64,000 nt of DNA from Paenibacillus anaericanus. GTDB taxonomy: Bacteria; Bacillota; Bacilli; Paenibacillales; Paenibacillaceae. Shown piece by piece: positions 1 to 8,697 of the stretch. The stretch is taken from positions 174,536 through 238,535 of the forward strand of contig NZ_RZNY01000002.1 in the NCBI RefSeq assembly GCF_003994475.1. The letters run 5' to 3'. The position numbers and the translations under genes are program-made. The number at the start of each line of letters is the position of its first letter. The first letter of the stretch is position 1. The notes beneath the pieces were generated by a model. That model had not been told where the DNA came from. It did not search any database and was given only the letters and a program-made list of their open reading frames with translations.

Positions 1-516
1 GCTTCTAGCTCAACGGTGCATGGTCACTTGGACAGGCTAGAGAAGAAAGGCCTCATTCGCCGCGACCCTACTAAGCCACGGGCTATAGAGCTGCTAGGGC
101 AAGAGAACTCAGATCATCTGGGACTGTTCGCTCATTCCGTAGCTAGAGTTCCCGTCATTGGTAAGGTGACTGCAGGTGTGCCGATCACGGCAACTGAGAA
201 CATAGAAGATTATTTCCCACTTCCCCAACACTATTCTGGAGATGGCGAAGTTTTCATGCTCTCCGTCATGGGAGATAGTATGATCGAAGCCGGGATCCAT
301 AATGGAGACTATGTGATCGTTAGACAGCAACAAACTGCCAACAATGGAGACATCGTCGTGGCCATGACCGAAGAGGACGAAGCAACTGTTAAGACGTTCT
401 ACAAGGAGAAGGATCATATACGTTTACAACCAGAGAACTCTACCATGGAGCCAATACGCTTGAAACATGTAAGTATTCTCGGCAAAGTAGTTGGTCTGTT
501 CCGCGATTTGCACTAA
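1..516 (+). CDS. lexA: LexA repressor, 5'-truncated by window edge
   Basis: This is the SOS-response repressor, which binds DNA through an N-terminal winged helix and inactivates itself by RecA-stimulated autocleavage. The reading frame is open from base 1, so the first part of the DNA-binding domain lies outside the window; the GTG at 16 is an internal valine, not the start. What remains is the end of the wing (KKGLIRRDP), the Ala-Gly cleavage site (TAGVPI, fragment residues 58-59), the catalytic serine in GDSM (residue 93 of the fragment) and the catalytic lysine in TVKTF (residue 131). The 38-residue Ser-Lys spacing matches the family. It ends at TAA 514-516 and is followed by a hairpin shared with the convergent gene. 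Confidence 0.96.
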   Translation, partial: ASSSTVHGHLDRLEKKGLIRRDPTKPRAIELLGQENSDHLGLFAHSVARVPVIGKVTAGVPITATENIEDYFPLPQHYSGDGEVFMLSVMGDSMIEAGIHNGDYVIVRQQQTANNGDIVVAMTEEDEATVKTFYKEKDHIRLQPENSTMEPIRLKHVSILGKVVGLFRDLH

Positions 517-530
517 TTTATACTTAAATA

Positions 531-580
531 AAAAGCTATCCCATAAGTAGTTAACTCTACGAATGAGATAGCTTTTCATT
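531..580. terminator. Bidirectional terminator between lexA and the SDR gene
   Basis: Perfect 10-bp inverted repeat AAAAGCTATC (531-540) and GATAGCTTTT (567-576) with a long 26-nt loop, lying between two convergent genes. A/T tracts on both sides allow termination in either direction. The loop is longer than usual, so efficiency is uncertain. Confidence 0.65.
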
Positions 581-595
581 TCCTCTATTGATATC

Positions 596-1357
596 CTATA
601 TCGCAGGCATTACATTACCACCTGTTACGGGTATGTAAGCACCGGTAATAAAACTAGCTAAGTCTGAAGCGAGGAATGCTACAGCATTGGCGATATCCTG
701 ATCCTCTCCCCTACGTTTCAGCGGAACTCCTTGTTTATAACCTTCATCAGCTCCCAATTCGGCCGAACGTTCTTTTTCACTGATCGTCCATCCTGGTGCC
801 ACCTGATTGACCGTGATCTGATACTCTCCGACCTCTTTGGCCAGCACCCTATATACTCCGTCCATCCCTCTTTTACCAGCAACATAGGCTGATTGTGTAG
901 CAAAATTCTGCATAGAACATTCGGTATTGATGCCAATAAATCGACCTACTCGTTTCAATTGCATCGCTGGAATAAATGCCTTTGCCAGAAACACACTTTG
1001 CATAACGCATGATTCAAACTGACTTTTATAATCCTCAGGAGACTGCTCAAGAATGGTAGTCCAAGTATATTGTACAACCGCATTAGCAACGACAATATCT
1101 ACCTCGCCAAGTTCTGCATAAATTGAATCCTTCATTTCGAGGATTGAAGCTTCATTTGTTATGTCAGCCTGTACAATAGTCGCAGTTCCACCCCAAGCCT
1201 GAATTTCTTCAAGCAATTGCTGAGCCTTAGGTTTGTTGCTATGATAATGAATTGCCACTTTTGCCCCACACTGAGCTAGTGTACGTGCCATCACACGACC
1301 TAACTCTCCGGTAGCCCCCGTTACAAGCGCTGTTTTTCCATGTAGATCAATGTTCAT
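596..1357 (-). CDS. SDR-family NAD(P)-dependent oxidoreductase
   Basis: A 253-residue classical short-chain dehydrogenase/reductase with the usual length and a Rossmann fold. The N-terminal cofactor motif reads TGATGELG (residues 14-21), which departs from the usual TGxxxGxG because the sixth position is Glu instead of Gly. The NAG-like motif is VANAV, and the catalytic YxxxK is YVAGK. The expected catalytic Ser is not in the usual place: INTECS precedes the Tyr, with Thr at about -13 and Ser at -10. The C-terminus VTGGNVMPAI is typical of the FabG/3-oxoacyl reductase-like branch. The substrate cannot be inferred. It is monocistronic and convergent to lexA. The start ATG at 1357 follows a GGGGGAAA-type site. 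Confidence 0.85.
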   Translation of the reverse strand: MNIDLHGKTALVTGATGELGRVMARTLAQCGAKVAIHYHSNKPKAQQLLEEIQAWGGTATIVQADITNEASILEMKDSIYAELGEVDIVVANAVVQYTWTTILEQSPEDYKSQFESCVMQSVFLAKAFIPAMQLKRVGRFIGINTECSMQNFATQSAYVAGKRGMDGVYRVLAKEVGEYQITVNQVAPGWTISEKERSAELGADEGYKQGVPLKRRGEDQDIANAVAFLASDLASFITGAYIPVTGGNVMPAI

Positions 1358-1446
1358 CCTACCATTTCCCCCTCTCTTAATTCCTTCTACTATTCTAACA
1401 GGCTTATATCTGATTCGCTATGAAGTGTCTAGCCATGCTCTAATAT

Positions 1447-1481
1447 TAAAAAAATTACCCTCACATCGCTGTAAGGGTAAT
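1447..1481 (-). terminator. Rho-independent terminator of the small gene at 1502-1786
   Basis: Inverted repeat ATTACCC (1454-1460) and GGGTAAT (1475-1481), followed on the minus strand by a run of seven T. It lies 20 nt after the stop of the small protein gene. Confidence 0.75.
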
Positions 1482-1501
1482 GCTAAAACTAGTATCCCAA
1501 C

Positions 1502-1786
1502 TTAAAAATCAGAGGTGGTGATTTGGATGTCACCGAATGCTGCGCCAAAACTAGCAAGAAGAGCTGCTACTAGTAATAGATTAACAGTTTGCGTGAGACT
1601 GGATGCCGCAGGGATGGTATAAGTGATAACCGGAGCATTAACACGAGTCAATACAAGATCAATTGGCGCTGGACCAAAATTATTAACAATTACCGTAGCG
1701 TTACTTCCACCTCTTAGATCTTCATAATAGGATTTACCGATAAAAGGTCCGATATCGAAGAATTGTTGCGGTAATAGTATCGCCAT
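1502..1786 (-). CDS. Small beta-rich protein, possibly spore-surface related
   Basis: The start is set at ATG 1786 (about 94 residues) because GGGAGGTG lies 7-8 nt upstream; an upstream in-frame start at 1831 has no such site. The protein begins MAILLPQQFF and then has a beta-strand-like stretch (ATVIVNNFG, IDLVLTRVN, VITYTIPAASS) followed by a hydrophobic Ala/Leu segment (LLLVAALLASFG). The pattern of alternating strands with a short VPAGxS-like turn reminds me of small exosporium or endospore-appendage subunits of bacilli, but I cannot assign a family and this comparison is weak. It has its own terminator, so it is probably transcribed alone. Confidence 0.65.
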   Translation of the reverse strand: MAILLPQQFFDIGPFIGKSYYEDLRGGSNATVIVNNFGPAPIDLVLTRVNAPVITYTIPAASSLTQTVNLLLVAALLASFGAAFGDIQITTSDF

Positions 1787-1920
1787 TTCTTTCACCTCCC
1801 TTACTCTTTCATTGTGTATTCTATGCTTCAATTCTATGAATGCATCGCCTATTGTCGCCGTAGAATAGCATATTTTAAGAGATTTATATAAATGAGGGTC
1901 CTCACCCTACTTTTTTAGTA

Positions 1921-1950
1921 ATAAAAAAAGGAATCCCTTTAAGGATTCCA
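1921..1950 (-). terminator. Orphan minus-strand terminator
   Basis: GGAATCC (1930-1936) and GGATTCC (1943-1949) form a hairpin with a 6-nt loop, followed on the minus strand by seven T. No minus-strand gene ends just upstream: the next one is glnA, which has its own terminator at 2438-2475. It may back up the glnRA terminator or mark a transcript starting inside the mobile repeat at 2082-2363. Confidence 0.6.
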
Positions 1951-2081
1951 GTAAGGCTTATATAAGAGGCATCAATGATACCCAATCTGCTTAGTAAAAC
2001 GATAATCGTATTATGATTTAGTCAAATGAAATTTATTTAATCCTCTGAGTCGATAGGTATAGCTTGAGTACCAAATATTTA

Positions 2082-2363
2082 GTTTCAAAACCAGAATTAG
2101 TGCATAACCTTCAATCGATGATGATAATGAAACATTGTAACGGAACTCAGCGACCTTATTCGTGGTATACTCGGCTTTTCTGGATTTTAACGGAACCTAC
2201 AGACGTTAATTCATCATATTTATGTACTAGAGCATCATTTGGAATAAATAAGGGCTATCAGTTCCGTTAGAAATTATTTCGACCCTCAAAACTCAAAATA
2301 AGGGTTGCTAGTTCCGTTAGAGTGATGTAAAAATTCGTCAAGCACTGATTGTGTGGTTGAGCC
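2082..2363 (-). mobile_element. MITE-like element, copy 1 (282 bp)
   Basis: A non-coding repeat whose reverse complement matches the element at 28528-28809 along its whole length; both copies are 282 bp. The interior holds four copies of a sub-repeat built from TAACGGAACT next to (A)GACCTTATT-type sequence, two in each direction, so the element can fold into a long branched hairpin. The ends are imperfect inverted repeats containing TCAAAACC and AATYAGTGC. The 8 bases just before it (AATATTTA, 2074-2081) and just after it (ATTATTTA, 2364-2371) match at 7 of 8 positions, which looks like a target-site duplication. The 68-codon open frame here is not a gene. The rest of the 1787-2479 gap holds two terminators and nothing else recognisable. 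Confidence 0.8.
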
Positions 2364-2437
2364 ATTATTTATGGGTATCTTGTGGGCATCTCACGGACAA
2401 CCACATATACACGAAAAAATATGACAGTCCACAAAAC

Positions 2438-2475
2438 AAAAAAATCCCCATACGCAAAAGCGTAAGGGGATTTTC
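2438..2475 (-). terminator. glnA terminator
   Basis: ATCCCC-A-TACGC and GCGTA-A-GGGGAT form a GC-rich stem with an AAAA loop directly after the glnA stop codon, followed by a T-rich tract (TTTTTTTGTTTT) on the minus strand. Confidence 0.88.
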
Positions 2476-2479
2476 GATT

Positions 2480-3808
2480 CTAGTACAATGACATATATTG
2501 ATCGCGTTCCCAAGCGTGAACTTGTGTACGGTACATGTCCCATTCGATTTCTTTCAATTCATAGAAGTGAGTTAATGCATGATCACCTAGCGCTTCGCAA
2601 ATGATCTCACTACGAAGCAACTCGTTCAATGCTTCTTTCAAATCCGATGGCAAGCTAGGAATTCCTTCCTCAACCCGTTCTTCTTCGGACATAACATAAA
2701 TATTACGGTCAATTGGATCTACCAACGGAATTTCTTTTTTGATTCCGTCAAGACCTGCTTTAAGCATAACAGCCAAAGCTAGATAAGGATTAGCTGCAGG
2801 ATCCGGGTTACGAACCTCTACGCGAGTGCTAAGACCACGGGAAGCCGGGATACGAATCATTGGGCTACGGTTACTAGAAGACCAAGCAACATAACAAGGT
2901 GCTTCATAACCAGGTACGAGACGTTTGTATGAGTTAACTGTTGGGTTAGTGATTGCTGCAAATGCACGAGCATGTTTCATAATACCGGCCATATAGTAAC
3001 GTGCTTCAGCGCTCAGACCCAATTTATCGTTCTCATCACAGAATATGTTCTCGCTCCCTTTGAATAGCGATTGGTTACAGTGCATACCTGAACCATTAAC
3101 ACCAAACAATGGTTTTGCCATGAATGTAGCATGCAAACCGTGACTCCGAGCGAGTGTTTTAACTACCAATTTAAATGTTTGAATTTGGTCTGCTGCTTTG
3201 AGCGCATTAGCATATTTAAAGTCAATCTCATGTTGTCCTGGAGCTACTTCATGATGAGAAGCTTCGATTTCAAAGCCCATCTCTTCCAGAGTCAACACGA
3301 TTTCACGACGACAGTTCTCACCAAGATCTGTTGGCGCAAGGTCAAAGTAACCACCTTGGTCATTTAGTTCAGTTGTTGGATTGCCCTTCTCATCCGTTTT
3401 GAACAAGAAGAATTCTGGTTCAGGACCCACATTCATTGAAGTGTAGCCCATTTCTTCCGCTTCTTTCAAAGCACGTTTCAGAATGTAACGTGGGTCTCCT
3501 TCAAATGGAGTTCCATCTGGCATATAAACATCGCAAATCAAACGAGCAACGCGATCTTCTGTAACCCAAGGGAAGATAACCCATGTATCAAGATCAGGGA
3601 ATAAGTACATGTCAGACTCTTCAATACGAACATATCCTTCAATGGAAGAACCATCAAACATCATTTTGTTATCTAACGCTTTTGGCAATTGACTTACTGG
3701 AATTTCTACATTTTTAATAGTTCCCAACAAATCCGTAAATTGCAAACGGATAAATCGAACGTTTTCCTCTTTTGCAATGCGCAGAATATCCTCTTTTGAA
3801 TAACTCAC
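2480..3808 (-). CDS. glnA: Glutamine synthetase, type I
   Basis: Catalyses ATP-dependent amidation of glutamate with ammonium and, in bacilli, also acts as nitrogen sensor by binding GlnR and TnrA when feedback-inhibited. I choose GTG 3808 (442 residues, starting with VSYSKEDIL) because GGGAG lies 8 nt upstream and the Bacillus enzyme (444 residues) begins at the same point; the frame is open to a TTG at 3826. Visible signatures are [19 protein letters not shown], the [16 protein letters not shown] metal-site region, NGSGMHCN and the [17 protein letters not shown] flap. The 25-residue insertion and adenylylation tyrosine region of enteric GlnA are absent, as in type I-alpha enzymes. It follows glnR by 21 nt in one operon. 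Confidence 0.98.
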   Translation of the reverse strand: MSYSKEDILRIAKEENVRFIRLQFTDLLGTIKNVEIPVSQLPKALDNKMMFDGSSIEGYVRIEESDMYLFPDLDTWVIFPWVTEDRVARLICDVYMPDGTPFEGDPRYILKRALKEAEEMGYTSMNVGPEPEFFLFKTDEKGNPTTELNDQGGYFDLAPTDLGENCRREIVLTLEEMGFEIEASHHEVAPGQHEIDFKYANALKAADQIQTFKLVVKTLARSHGLHATFMAKPLFGVNGSGMHCNQSLFKGSENIFCDENDKLGLSAEARYYMAGIMKHARAFAAITNPTVNSYKRLVPGYEAPCYVAWSSSNRSPMIRIPASRGLSTRVEVRNPDPAANPYLALAVMLKAGLDGIKKEIPLVDPIDRNIYVMSEEERVEEGIPSLPSDLKEALNELLRSEIICEALGDHALTHFYELKEIEWDMYRTQVHAWERDQYMSLY

Positions 3809-3829
3809 TATAACATCTCCCAACAATAT

Positions 3830-4240
3830 TTATATTTTGAAAAAGCGAGATAATTCCCCCTGGATCAGCGAAACCTGACCCGGTCTTTTTCCTGTTACCA
3901 ACTCTTGCTTCAGCATACGGTACAGCTGCGAATCAGACATTTCCTTACGTTTCACTTCAATGTCCTTTGAAATAACCGTAGCTTCTTGTGATTCTTTAGA
4001 TATCGGATTCATTACCTGTTTGATTCCTGCGATGTTAACGCCCTTGTCAATCAAACTCTTAATTTCAAGCAAACGTTCAACATCGATAAAAGAAAACAAA
4101 CGCTGGTTGCCCGACGTTCGGGCCGGTATGATCAATTCATGTTGTTCATAATAACGAATCTGCCTCGCCGTTAAATCGGTGAGTTTCATTACGATACCGA
4201 TCGGAAAAAGTGCCATATTTCTGCGTATTTCGTCACTCAT
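3830..4240 (-). CDS. glnR: MerR-family nitrogen regulator GlnR
   Basis: Repressor of glnRA and other nitrogen genes under nitrogen excess; its C-terminal tail is autoinhibitory until bound by feedback-inhibited glutamine synthetase. ATG 4240 (136 residues, MSDEIRRNMALFPIGIVM) matches the Bacillus protein start and has GGAAGG 9 nt upstream; the frame extends to a TTG at 4249. The MerR helix-turn-helix is visible as LTARQIRYYEQHELIIPAR with the wing GNQRLFSF, then a dimerisation helix. The C-terminus ends SRFFKI, like the SRFF end of Bacillus GlnR that contacts GlnA. It is the first gene of the glnRA operon and autoregulated through the boxes at 4281-4326. Confidence 0.96.
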   Translation of the reverse strand: MSDEIRRNMALFPIGIVMKLTDLTARQIRYYEQHELIIPARTSGNQRLFSFIDVERLLEIKSLIDKGVNIAGIKQVMNPISKESQEATVISKDIEVKRKEMSDSQLYRMLKQELVTGKRPGQVSLIQGELSRFFKI

Positions 4241-4274
4241 CGCTATCAACCTTCCACTTGAAGTTCATGTTTTT

Positions 4275-4303
4275 ATTCTATGTCAACTATCCTGACATGT
4301 CAA
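4275..4303 (-). promoter_or_regulatory. glnRA sigma-A promoter with GlnR/TnrA box in its spacer
   Basis: On the minus strand: -35 TTGACA (4298-4303), a 17-bp spacer and -10 TAGAAT (4275-4280). The spacer (4281-4297) reads TGTCAGGATAGTTGACA, a perfect match to the GlnR/TnrA consensus TGTNAN7TNACA. A repressor bound here would occupy exactly the face between the two promoter elements. Confidence 0.9.
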
Positions 4304-4309
4304 CACTTG

Positions 4310-4326
4310 TGTGAGAATAACTCACA
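4310..4326. promoter_or_regulatory. Second GlnR/TnrA box
   Basis: TGTGAGAATAACTCACA matches TGTNAN7TNACA perfectly and is symmetrical apart from its centre. It starts 29 bp from the first box, lies just upstream of the -35 element, and overlaps the TGA stop (4322-4324) of the preceding gene. Confidence 0.88.
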
Positions 4327-5575
4327 AAAGATTTCGCTCTTTCATCGTCTGCAATGCAGTCAATAGACCAAATTTGACGTGAGAGTATGTTAACCCGCCT
4401 TGCATATAAGCGATATAAGGTTCCCTAATCGGGGCGTCAGCTGATAACTCCAAACTTCCACCTTGAATAAACGTGCCCGCTGCCATAATCACGGGATTCT
4501 CGTAGCCTGGCATATCCCAAGGTTCTGGCAAAACATGTCCATCTACCGCTGCCGCTCGTTGAATTCCCTGTACAAAAGCGATCAATTGCTCAGAACCATT
4601 AAAAGCAATAGCCTGAATGAGGTCTGTTCGCTTCTCTTCCCAACTTGGTCTACTAACAAAACCTGCTCGCTCAAACAGTGCTGCCGCTAGCACACTTCCT
4701 TTAATAGCTTGTCCAACAATAGTAGGTGCTAGAAATAATCCCTGAAAAATTCCTCTTGTGGTGCCCAACATTGCGCCGACTTCTCCACCAATACCCGGAG
4801 CCGTCAAACGATAAGAAGTCAGTTCTACCAAATCAGCACGACCGCAAATATAACCACCCGTCTCTGCCAAGCCGCCGCCTGGATTTTTAATCAAAGATCC
4901 AGCGATTAGATCGGCACCTACTTGAGTTGGTTCTTGTTCTTCTGTAAATTCACCATAACAATTATCTACAAATACTATACAATTTGGATTCAGAGCCTTA
5001 ACTCTCGCGACCATCTCACCGATCTGACTTACCGAGAAGGAATCTCTCCAATCGTACCCTCTCGAACGCTGAATGCCGATCACCTTGGTACGATCATTCA
5101 TCTTCGACGTTACTGTATCCCAATCTACTGAACCATCAGCTAGCAACGCCGCTTCATCATAATGGATGCCAAAATCTTGCAACGAACCTGTCCCATCTTC
5201 CGGTGCACCGATCACTTTATGTAAAGTGTCATACGGCCGCCCGGTAATATAGAGCAAACCGTCACCTGGACGCAATACACCAAATAATGCCGTAGCAATC
5301 GTGTGTGTGCCAGACGCAAAATGCGGACGTACAAGCGCTGCCTCGCTACCGAATACATCAGCATATACGAGGTCCAACACTTCACGTCCGCGATCATTGT
5401 ACGCATAACCTGTTGAATTAGCAAAATGAAAATCACTAACTTTATGTTTTTGAAACGCTTCGATTACTTTCCATTGATTAAGATCGACAATTCTATCGAT
5501 TTCACGAAACCGCGGCTGTACCTGTAATTCAGCTGCTTCCATCCAACCCATGATTTCTTCACTAAATATTGCCAT
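4322..5575 (-). CDS. PLP-dependent methionine gamma-lyase/aluminium-resistance family protein (YnbB-like)
   Basis: A 417-residue fold-type I PLP enzyme of the family annotated as aluminium resistance protein or cystathionine beta-lyase family protein (YnbB in Bacillus). It carries the N-terminal HFANSTGYAYNDRGRE segment, the cofactor-site region VRPHFASGTHT, and the probable Schiff-base lysine in GSLIKNPGGG. The physiological substrate is not established. The order hflX-ynbB-glnR-glnA is the same as in Bacillus. The start ATG 5575 has AAAGGA 4-5 nt upstream. Its stop codon lies inside the second GlnR box, so its transcription may pass through, or be blocked by, GlnR bound there. Confidence 0.92.
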   Translation of the reverse strand: MAIFSEEIMGWMEAAELQVQPRFREIDRIVDLNQWKVIEAFQKHKVSDFHFANSTGYAYNDRGREVLDLVYADVFGSEAALVRPHFASGTHTIATALFGVLRPGDGLLYITGRPYDTLHKVIGAPEDGTGSLQDFGIHYDEAALLADGSVDWDTVTSKMNDRTKVIGIQRSRGYDWRDSFSVSQIGEMVARVKALNPNCIVFVDNCYGEFTEEQEPTQVGADLIAGSLIKNPGGGLAETGGYICGRADLVELTSYRLTAPGIGGEVGAMLGTTRGIFQGLFLAPTIVGQAIKGSVLAAALFERAGFVSRPSWEEKRTDLIQAIAFNGSEQLIAFVQGIQRAAAVDGHVLPEPWDMPGYENPVIMAAGTFIQGGSLELSADAPIREPYIAYMQGGLTYSHVKFGLLTALQTMKERNLL

Positions 5576-5637
5576 AATCCTTTACTCTCCCTTTGCTGTA
5601 TACAACGCTATGTTTTGCTCATTGTTACATTCTAATT

Positions 5638-6921
5638 TTATTCCCCAAAAGGGGTCAATACATATCCATATTTGTCAAAGTCGACTTCATTCACCACAAC
5701 TTCATAGATCATATCGTTATCATCCAACTGTTGCTTCACCACATTCCCAATACGATAGAGTGCAGCAGTAAGATCTCCCCGCTCAGCAGGAATGCGAAAC
5801 ATACGAGTACCACCCGACAACTGCTTCTGTACTGCAACCGAAACCCTATTCAGATCATCAGGATCAAAGGCGCTGATCTTTAAATAACCATCACCAGAGG
5901 GAAGCATCTCTAATCGCTCAGGTTCGCAGAGGTCCTTCTTATTAAAAAGTACGATCTGAGGCTTACCTTCTACTCCCAGGTCATGCAGAATGGCCTCCAC
6001 AACGGCCATCTGCTCATCTCGCATGGAAGAAGCTACATCAACAATATGCAAAATAAGATCAGCTTCGCCTGCTTCCTCTAAGGTAGCACGGAACGCAGCA
6101 ACAAGATCATGAGGTAAGTTCTGAATAAATCCCACCGTATCCGTCAGGACAACTTCCTTACCATTCGCAAGCTCCCATATCCGTGTTGTTGGGTCAAGTG
6201 TAGCAAACAACTGGTTCTCAACGTATACATCTGCCGCCGTAAGGGCGTTGAGTAACGTTGATTTACCCGCATTCGTGTAACCTACCAGTGCGATCTGCAC
6301 AACACCAGTTTCCTTTCGACGCGCCCGATGTAGTTTACGATGACGGGTCACCTCGGACAATTGTCTCTTCAATTCAGCAATTCGACGACGAATGTGCCGG
6401 CGGTCCGTCTCAAGTTTACTCTCTCCTGGGCCCCGCGTTCCAATTCCTCCACCGAGTCGAGATAAGTTAACTCCCTGCCCAGATAGACGTGGTAACAAAT
6501 AAGTTAGCTGAGCGAGTTCCACCTGAATGATTCCCTCACGAGTTTTGGCACGCTGGGCAAAAATATCAAGAATCAGTTGCGTCCGATCAATGATTTTTAC
6601 ATCGAGCTGCTGTTCCAAATTACGGACCTGAGCACCCGACAATTCCTGATCGAATATCGCCGTATTGGCTCCCTTTTCTTCAATGATCGTGCGCAACTCC
6701 TTAACCTTACCTTTACCAATAAACCATCTGAAATCAGGCTTATCTTTGTTCTGAACCATGATCTCTGCTACTTCCACCCCTGCGGTCTCGGCTAATTGCA
6801 CTAATTCATCTAGAGAATAAGAAGGATCTATTCCGCTGCGTTTCACTTCTAACGTAACCAAACTAACAAGTACAGCTACGTCGGGGATATTTTGCTTCGT
6901 CTCATGTAGGGAATTAGACAC
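5638..6921 (-). CDS. hflX: Ribosome-associated GTPase HflX
   Basis: HflX binds 50S subunits and splits or rescues stalled ribosomes, notably under heat stress. The 427-residue protein has the N-terminal HflX domain (PDFRWFIGKGKVKEL, IFDQELSGAQVRNLE), a basic linker helix (ETDRRHIRRRIAELKRQL), and a GTPase domain with G1 GYTNAGKS (about residue 218), G3 DTVG and G4 NKKD. The start is GTG 6921, with AAGGAG inside the end of spoVK; the two genes are 3 nt apart, so translation is probably coupled. The Gly-rich GGGIGTRGPGESKLE linker is the family signature. Confidence 0.97.
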   Translation of the reverse strand: MSNSLHETKQNIPDVAVLVSLVTLEVKRSGIDPSYSLDELVQLAETAGVEVAEIMVQNKDKPDFRWFIGKGKVKELRTIIEEKGANTAIFDQELSGAQVRNLEQQLDVKIIDRTQLILDIFAQRAKTREGIIQVELAQLTYLLPRLSGQGVNLSRLGGGIGTRGPGESKLETDRRHIRRRIAELKRQLSEVTRHRKLHRARRKETGVVQIALVGYTNAGKSTLLNALTAADVYVENQLFATLDPTTRIWELANGKEVVLTDTVGFIQNLPHDLVAAFRATLEEAGEADLILHIVDVASSMRDEQMAVVEAILHDLGVEGKPQIVLFNKKDLCEPERLEMLPSGDGYLKISAFDPDDLNRVSVAVQKQLSGGTRMFRIPAERGDLTAALYRIGNVVKQQLDDNDMIYEVVVNEVDFDKYGYVLTPFGE

Positions 6922-6924
6922 AAA

Positions 6925-7920
6925 TCACGGCTCCTTATCATTTCGCTTATTCTCCAGCTTCAAATCCTCCATACGAATCGTCATTAATTCAAGCTTACCT
7001 GGAGAACCCCCGCCATATTGGCTCAGCAGTCTAACCGCCTGATGACGAACAGAACGCTCGATAACATTACGGACATATCTGGCATTACTGAATAAATGTT
7101 CACTCTGACATTTCTCTTTTAACAAATGTTGTTTTAATTTGAGTATCGCCTGAGGCATCAAGATATAATCGCGATCTTTCGCCATACCTTCCGAAATTTG
7201 AATCAACTGATCAATGGAATAATCGGGAAAGTCCATTTGAATTGGAAATCTAGAGGGCAGCCCCGGATTGCACTGTAAGAAATAATCCATCTCATCGGAG
7301 TATCCCGCCAGAATGAGAATAAACTGATTTTTCTGATCTTCCATCGATTTGACTAACGTATCGATCGCTTCTTTGCCGAAATCTTTCTCACCACCACGCG
7401 CCAAACTATAAGCTTCATCAATAAACAGCACTCCACCGAGCGCTTTTTTTACCAAATCTCTCGTTTTTTGCGCAGTATGTCCGATATATTCACCGACCAA
7501 GTCTGCTCTTTCAACCTCAATCAAATGTCCCTTGCTTAATACACCCATTCTCTGAAACATCCTAGCAACGATTCTGGCAACTGTTGTTTTACCTGTCCCA
7601 GGATTTCCTTTGAATACCATATGATAGACTTGGGCTCCCGAATGCAATCCAGCTTCCGTACGCATAGATGCGATTTGAAGTAACGCGTATATTTCATACA
7701 TCAAATCTTTGATATGATCCAGCCCGATTAACTGATCGAGCTCTTTCTGAATCTCCAGAAAAAGTCCTTGCTGCTGTTGAGCCTTAGCTGCCAATTGTGG
7801 CTCTGAATCCGGGATACTCTGAGATACAACAGGCGCTTCGGTGTTTCGTAAAATAACATTAATTTGTCTTGATGGTCTTTCTTCTGCTGATCCACTTCTG
7901 GCCATAACACGCCCTGGCAT
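6925..7920 (-). CDS. spoVK: Stage V sporulation protein K, AAA+ ATPase
   Basis: A 331-residue AAA+ ATPase of the CbxX/CfqX-type (SpoVK) family, required for spore maturation in Bacillus, where it is about 322 residues. After a variable N-terminus, it has Walker A GNPGTGKT (about residue 105), Walker B VLFIDEAYSL, sensor/arginine-finger region around NPGLPSRFP, and a C-terminal lid. The start ATG 7920 has GAAGGTG 7-8 nt upstream. It sits directly before hflX, as in other Bacillales, and begins an spoVK-hflX-ynbB group. Confidence 0.95.
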   Translation of the reverse strand: MPGRVMARSGSAEERPSRQINVILRNTEAPVVSQSIPDSEPQLAAKAQQQQGLFLEIQKELDQLIGLDHIKDLMYEIYALLQIASMRTEAGLHSGAQVYHMVFKGNPGTGKTTVARIVARMFQRMGVLSKGHLIEVERADLVGEYIGHTAQKTRDLVKKALGGVLFIDEAYSLARGGEKDFGKEAIDTLVKSMEDQKNQFILILAGYSDEMDYFLQCNPGLPSRFPIQMDFPDYSIDQLIQISEGMAKDRDYILMPQAILKLKQHLLKEKCQSEHLFSNARYVRNVIERSVRHQAVRLLSQYGGGSPGKLELMTIRMEDLKLENKRNDKEP

Positions 7921-8005
7921 ATGTAATCACCTTCTTTATAGGGTAGGGGCTGAACACACACTTTTACAATGTATTCTCTCACCCTGCTCGATATTAGAAG
8001 AATTA

Positions 8006-8680
8006 TTATTTTATACCTATGGCGAATCCTAGTTGAACCAGCTTCCATTTGGTATAGGCTAGAACTTCTCTTGTTACGTTAGTCACCGGCTTAAGCACTT
8101 TAGACTCCGTTAGGGAAAGCTTCGGATTACTATAATGAAGTACCTCCGCCATTTCTAGTGCCCGGTTTCCGTGATATGTGTGTGTAATGATGAGCGCGGA
8201 AGTCAAACCACGTTCTTCCATTATCTTCTGGCTAAATTCTAAATTTTCATATGTACTGGTCGCATTATTTTCAAGTAACATAACGTCACGAGGAACACCA
8301 TGCGTCTCTAAATAATTAGCCATCCCTTCGGCCTCAGTATATTTATTATTCACAGAATCTAGTCCGCCAGATAGTATAAAGTAACGGAACTTCCCCTCCT
8401 CATAATCTTCTAAACTTTGCAAGAGACGTTCCTCTAGTCCAGGACTCGGCTCATCGCCCCACATTGCAGCCCCCAGCACAATCCCTACATCAAACGGTTC
8501 ATTAGCCGAACCAACAACTGCTGGACTGCGCTCCACACTGCCGATTTGCGATAATACATAAACGATCCACAGAAATCCTGCCAGAAGTAAATACAGACCT
8601 AGACGGAGCCATCTAGAGCGTTTACGCCGGCCTTTACGATACTTTGGATGAGTAGAGATTGCCTTGTCATTAAAATTCAT
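8006..8680 (-). CDS. YdcF/SanA-family membrane protein (DUF218)
   Basis: A 224-residue protein with a basic N-terminus and one transmembrane helix (about residues 26-45, LGLYLLLAGFLWIVYVLS), then an extracytoplasmic DUF218 domain. The family signatures are DVGIVLGAAMWGDEPS, the FILSGG loop, TEAEGM and ALIITHTYHGNRAL. Relatives (SanA, YdcF, ElyC) act in envelope homeostasis or antibiotic exclusion; the exact reaction is unknown. GGAGGGG precedes ATG 8680. It lies between a DUF402 gene (17 nt upstream) and spoVK. Confidence 0.9.
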   Translation of the reverse strand: MNFNDKAISTHPKYRKGRRKRSRWLRLGLYLLLAGFLWIVYVLSQIGSVERSPAVVGSANEPFDVGIVLGAAMWGDEPSPGLEERLLQSLEDYEEGKFRYFILSGGLDSVNNKYTEAEGMANYLETHGVPRDVMLLENNATSTYENLEFSQKIMEERGLTSALIITHTYHGNRALEMAEVLHYSNPKLSLTESKVLKPVTNVTREVLAYTKWKLVQLGFAIGIK

Positions 8681-8697
8681 GGTTTCCCCTCCGGCAT

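Noticed and set aside
2064-2270. 68-codon plus frame
   Set aside because: It lies inside MITE copy 1 and is not conserved in copy 2.
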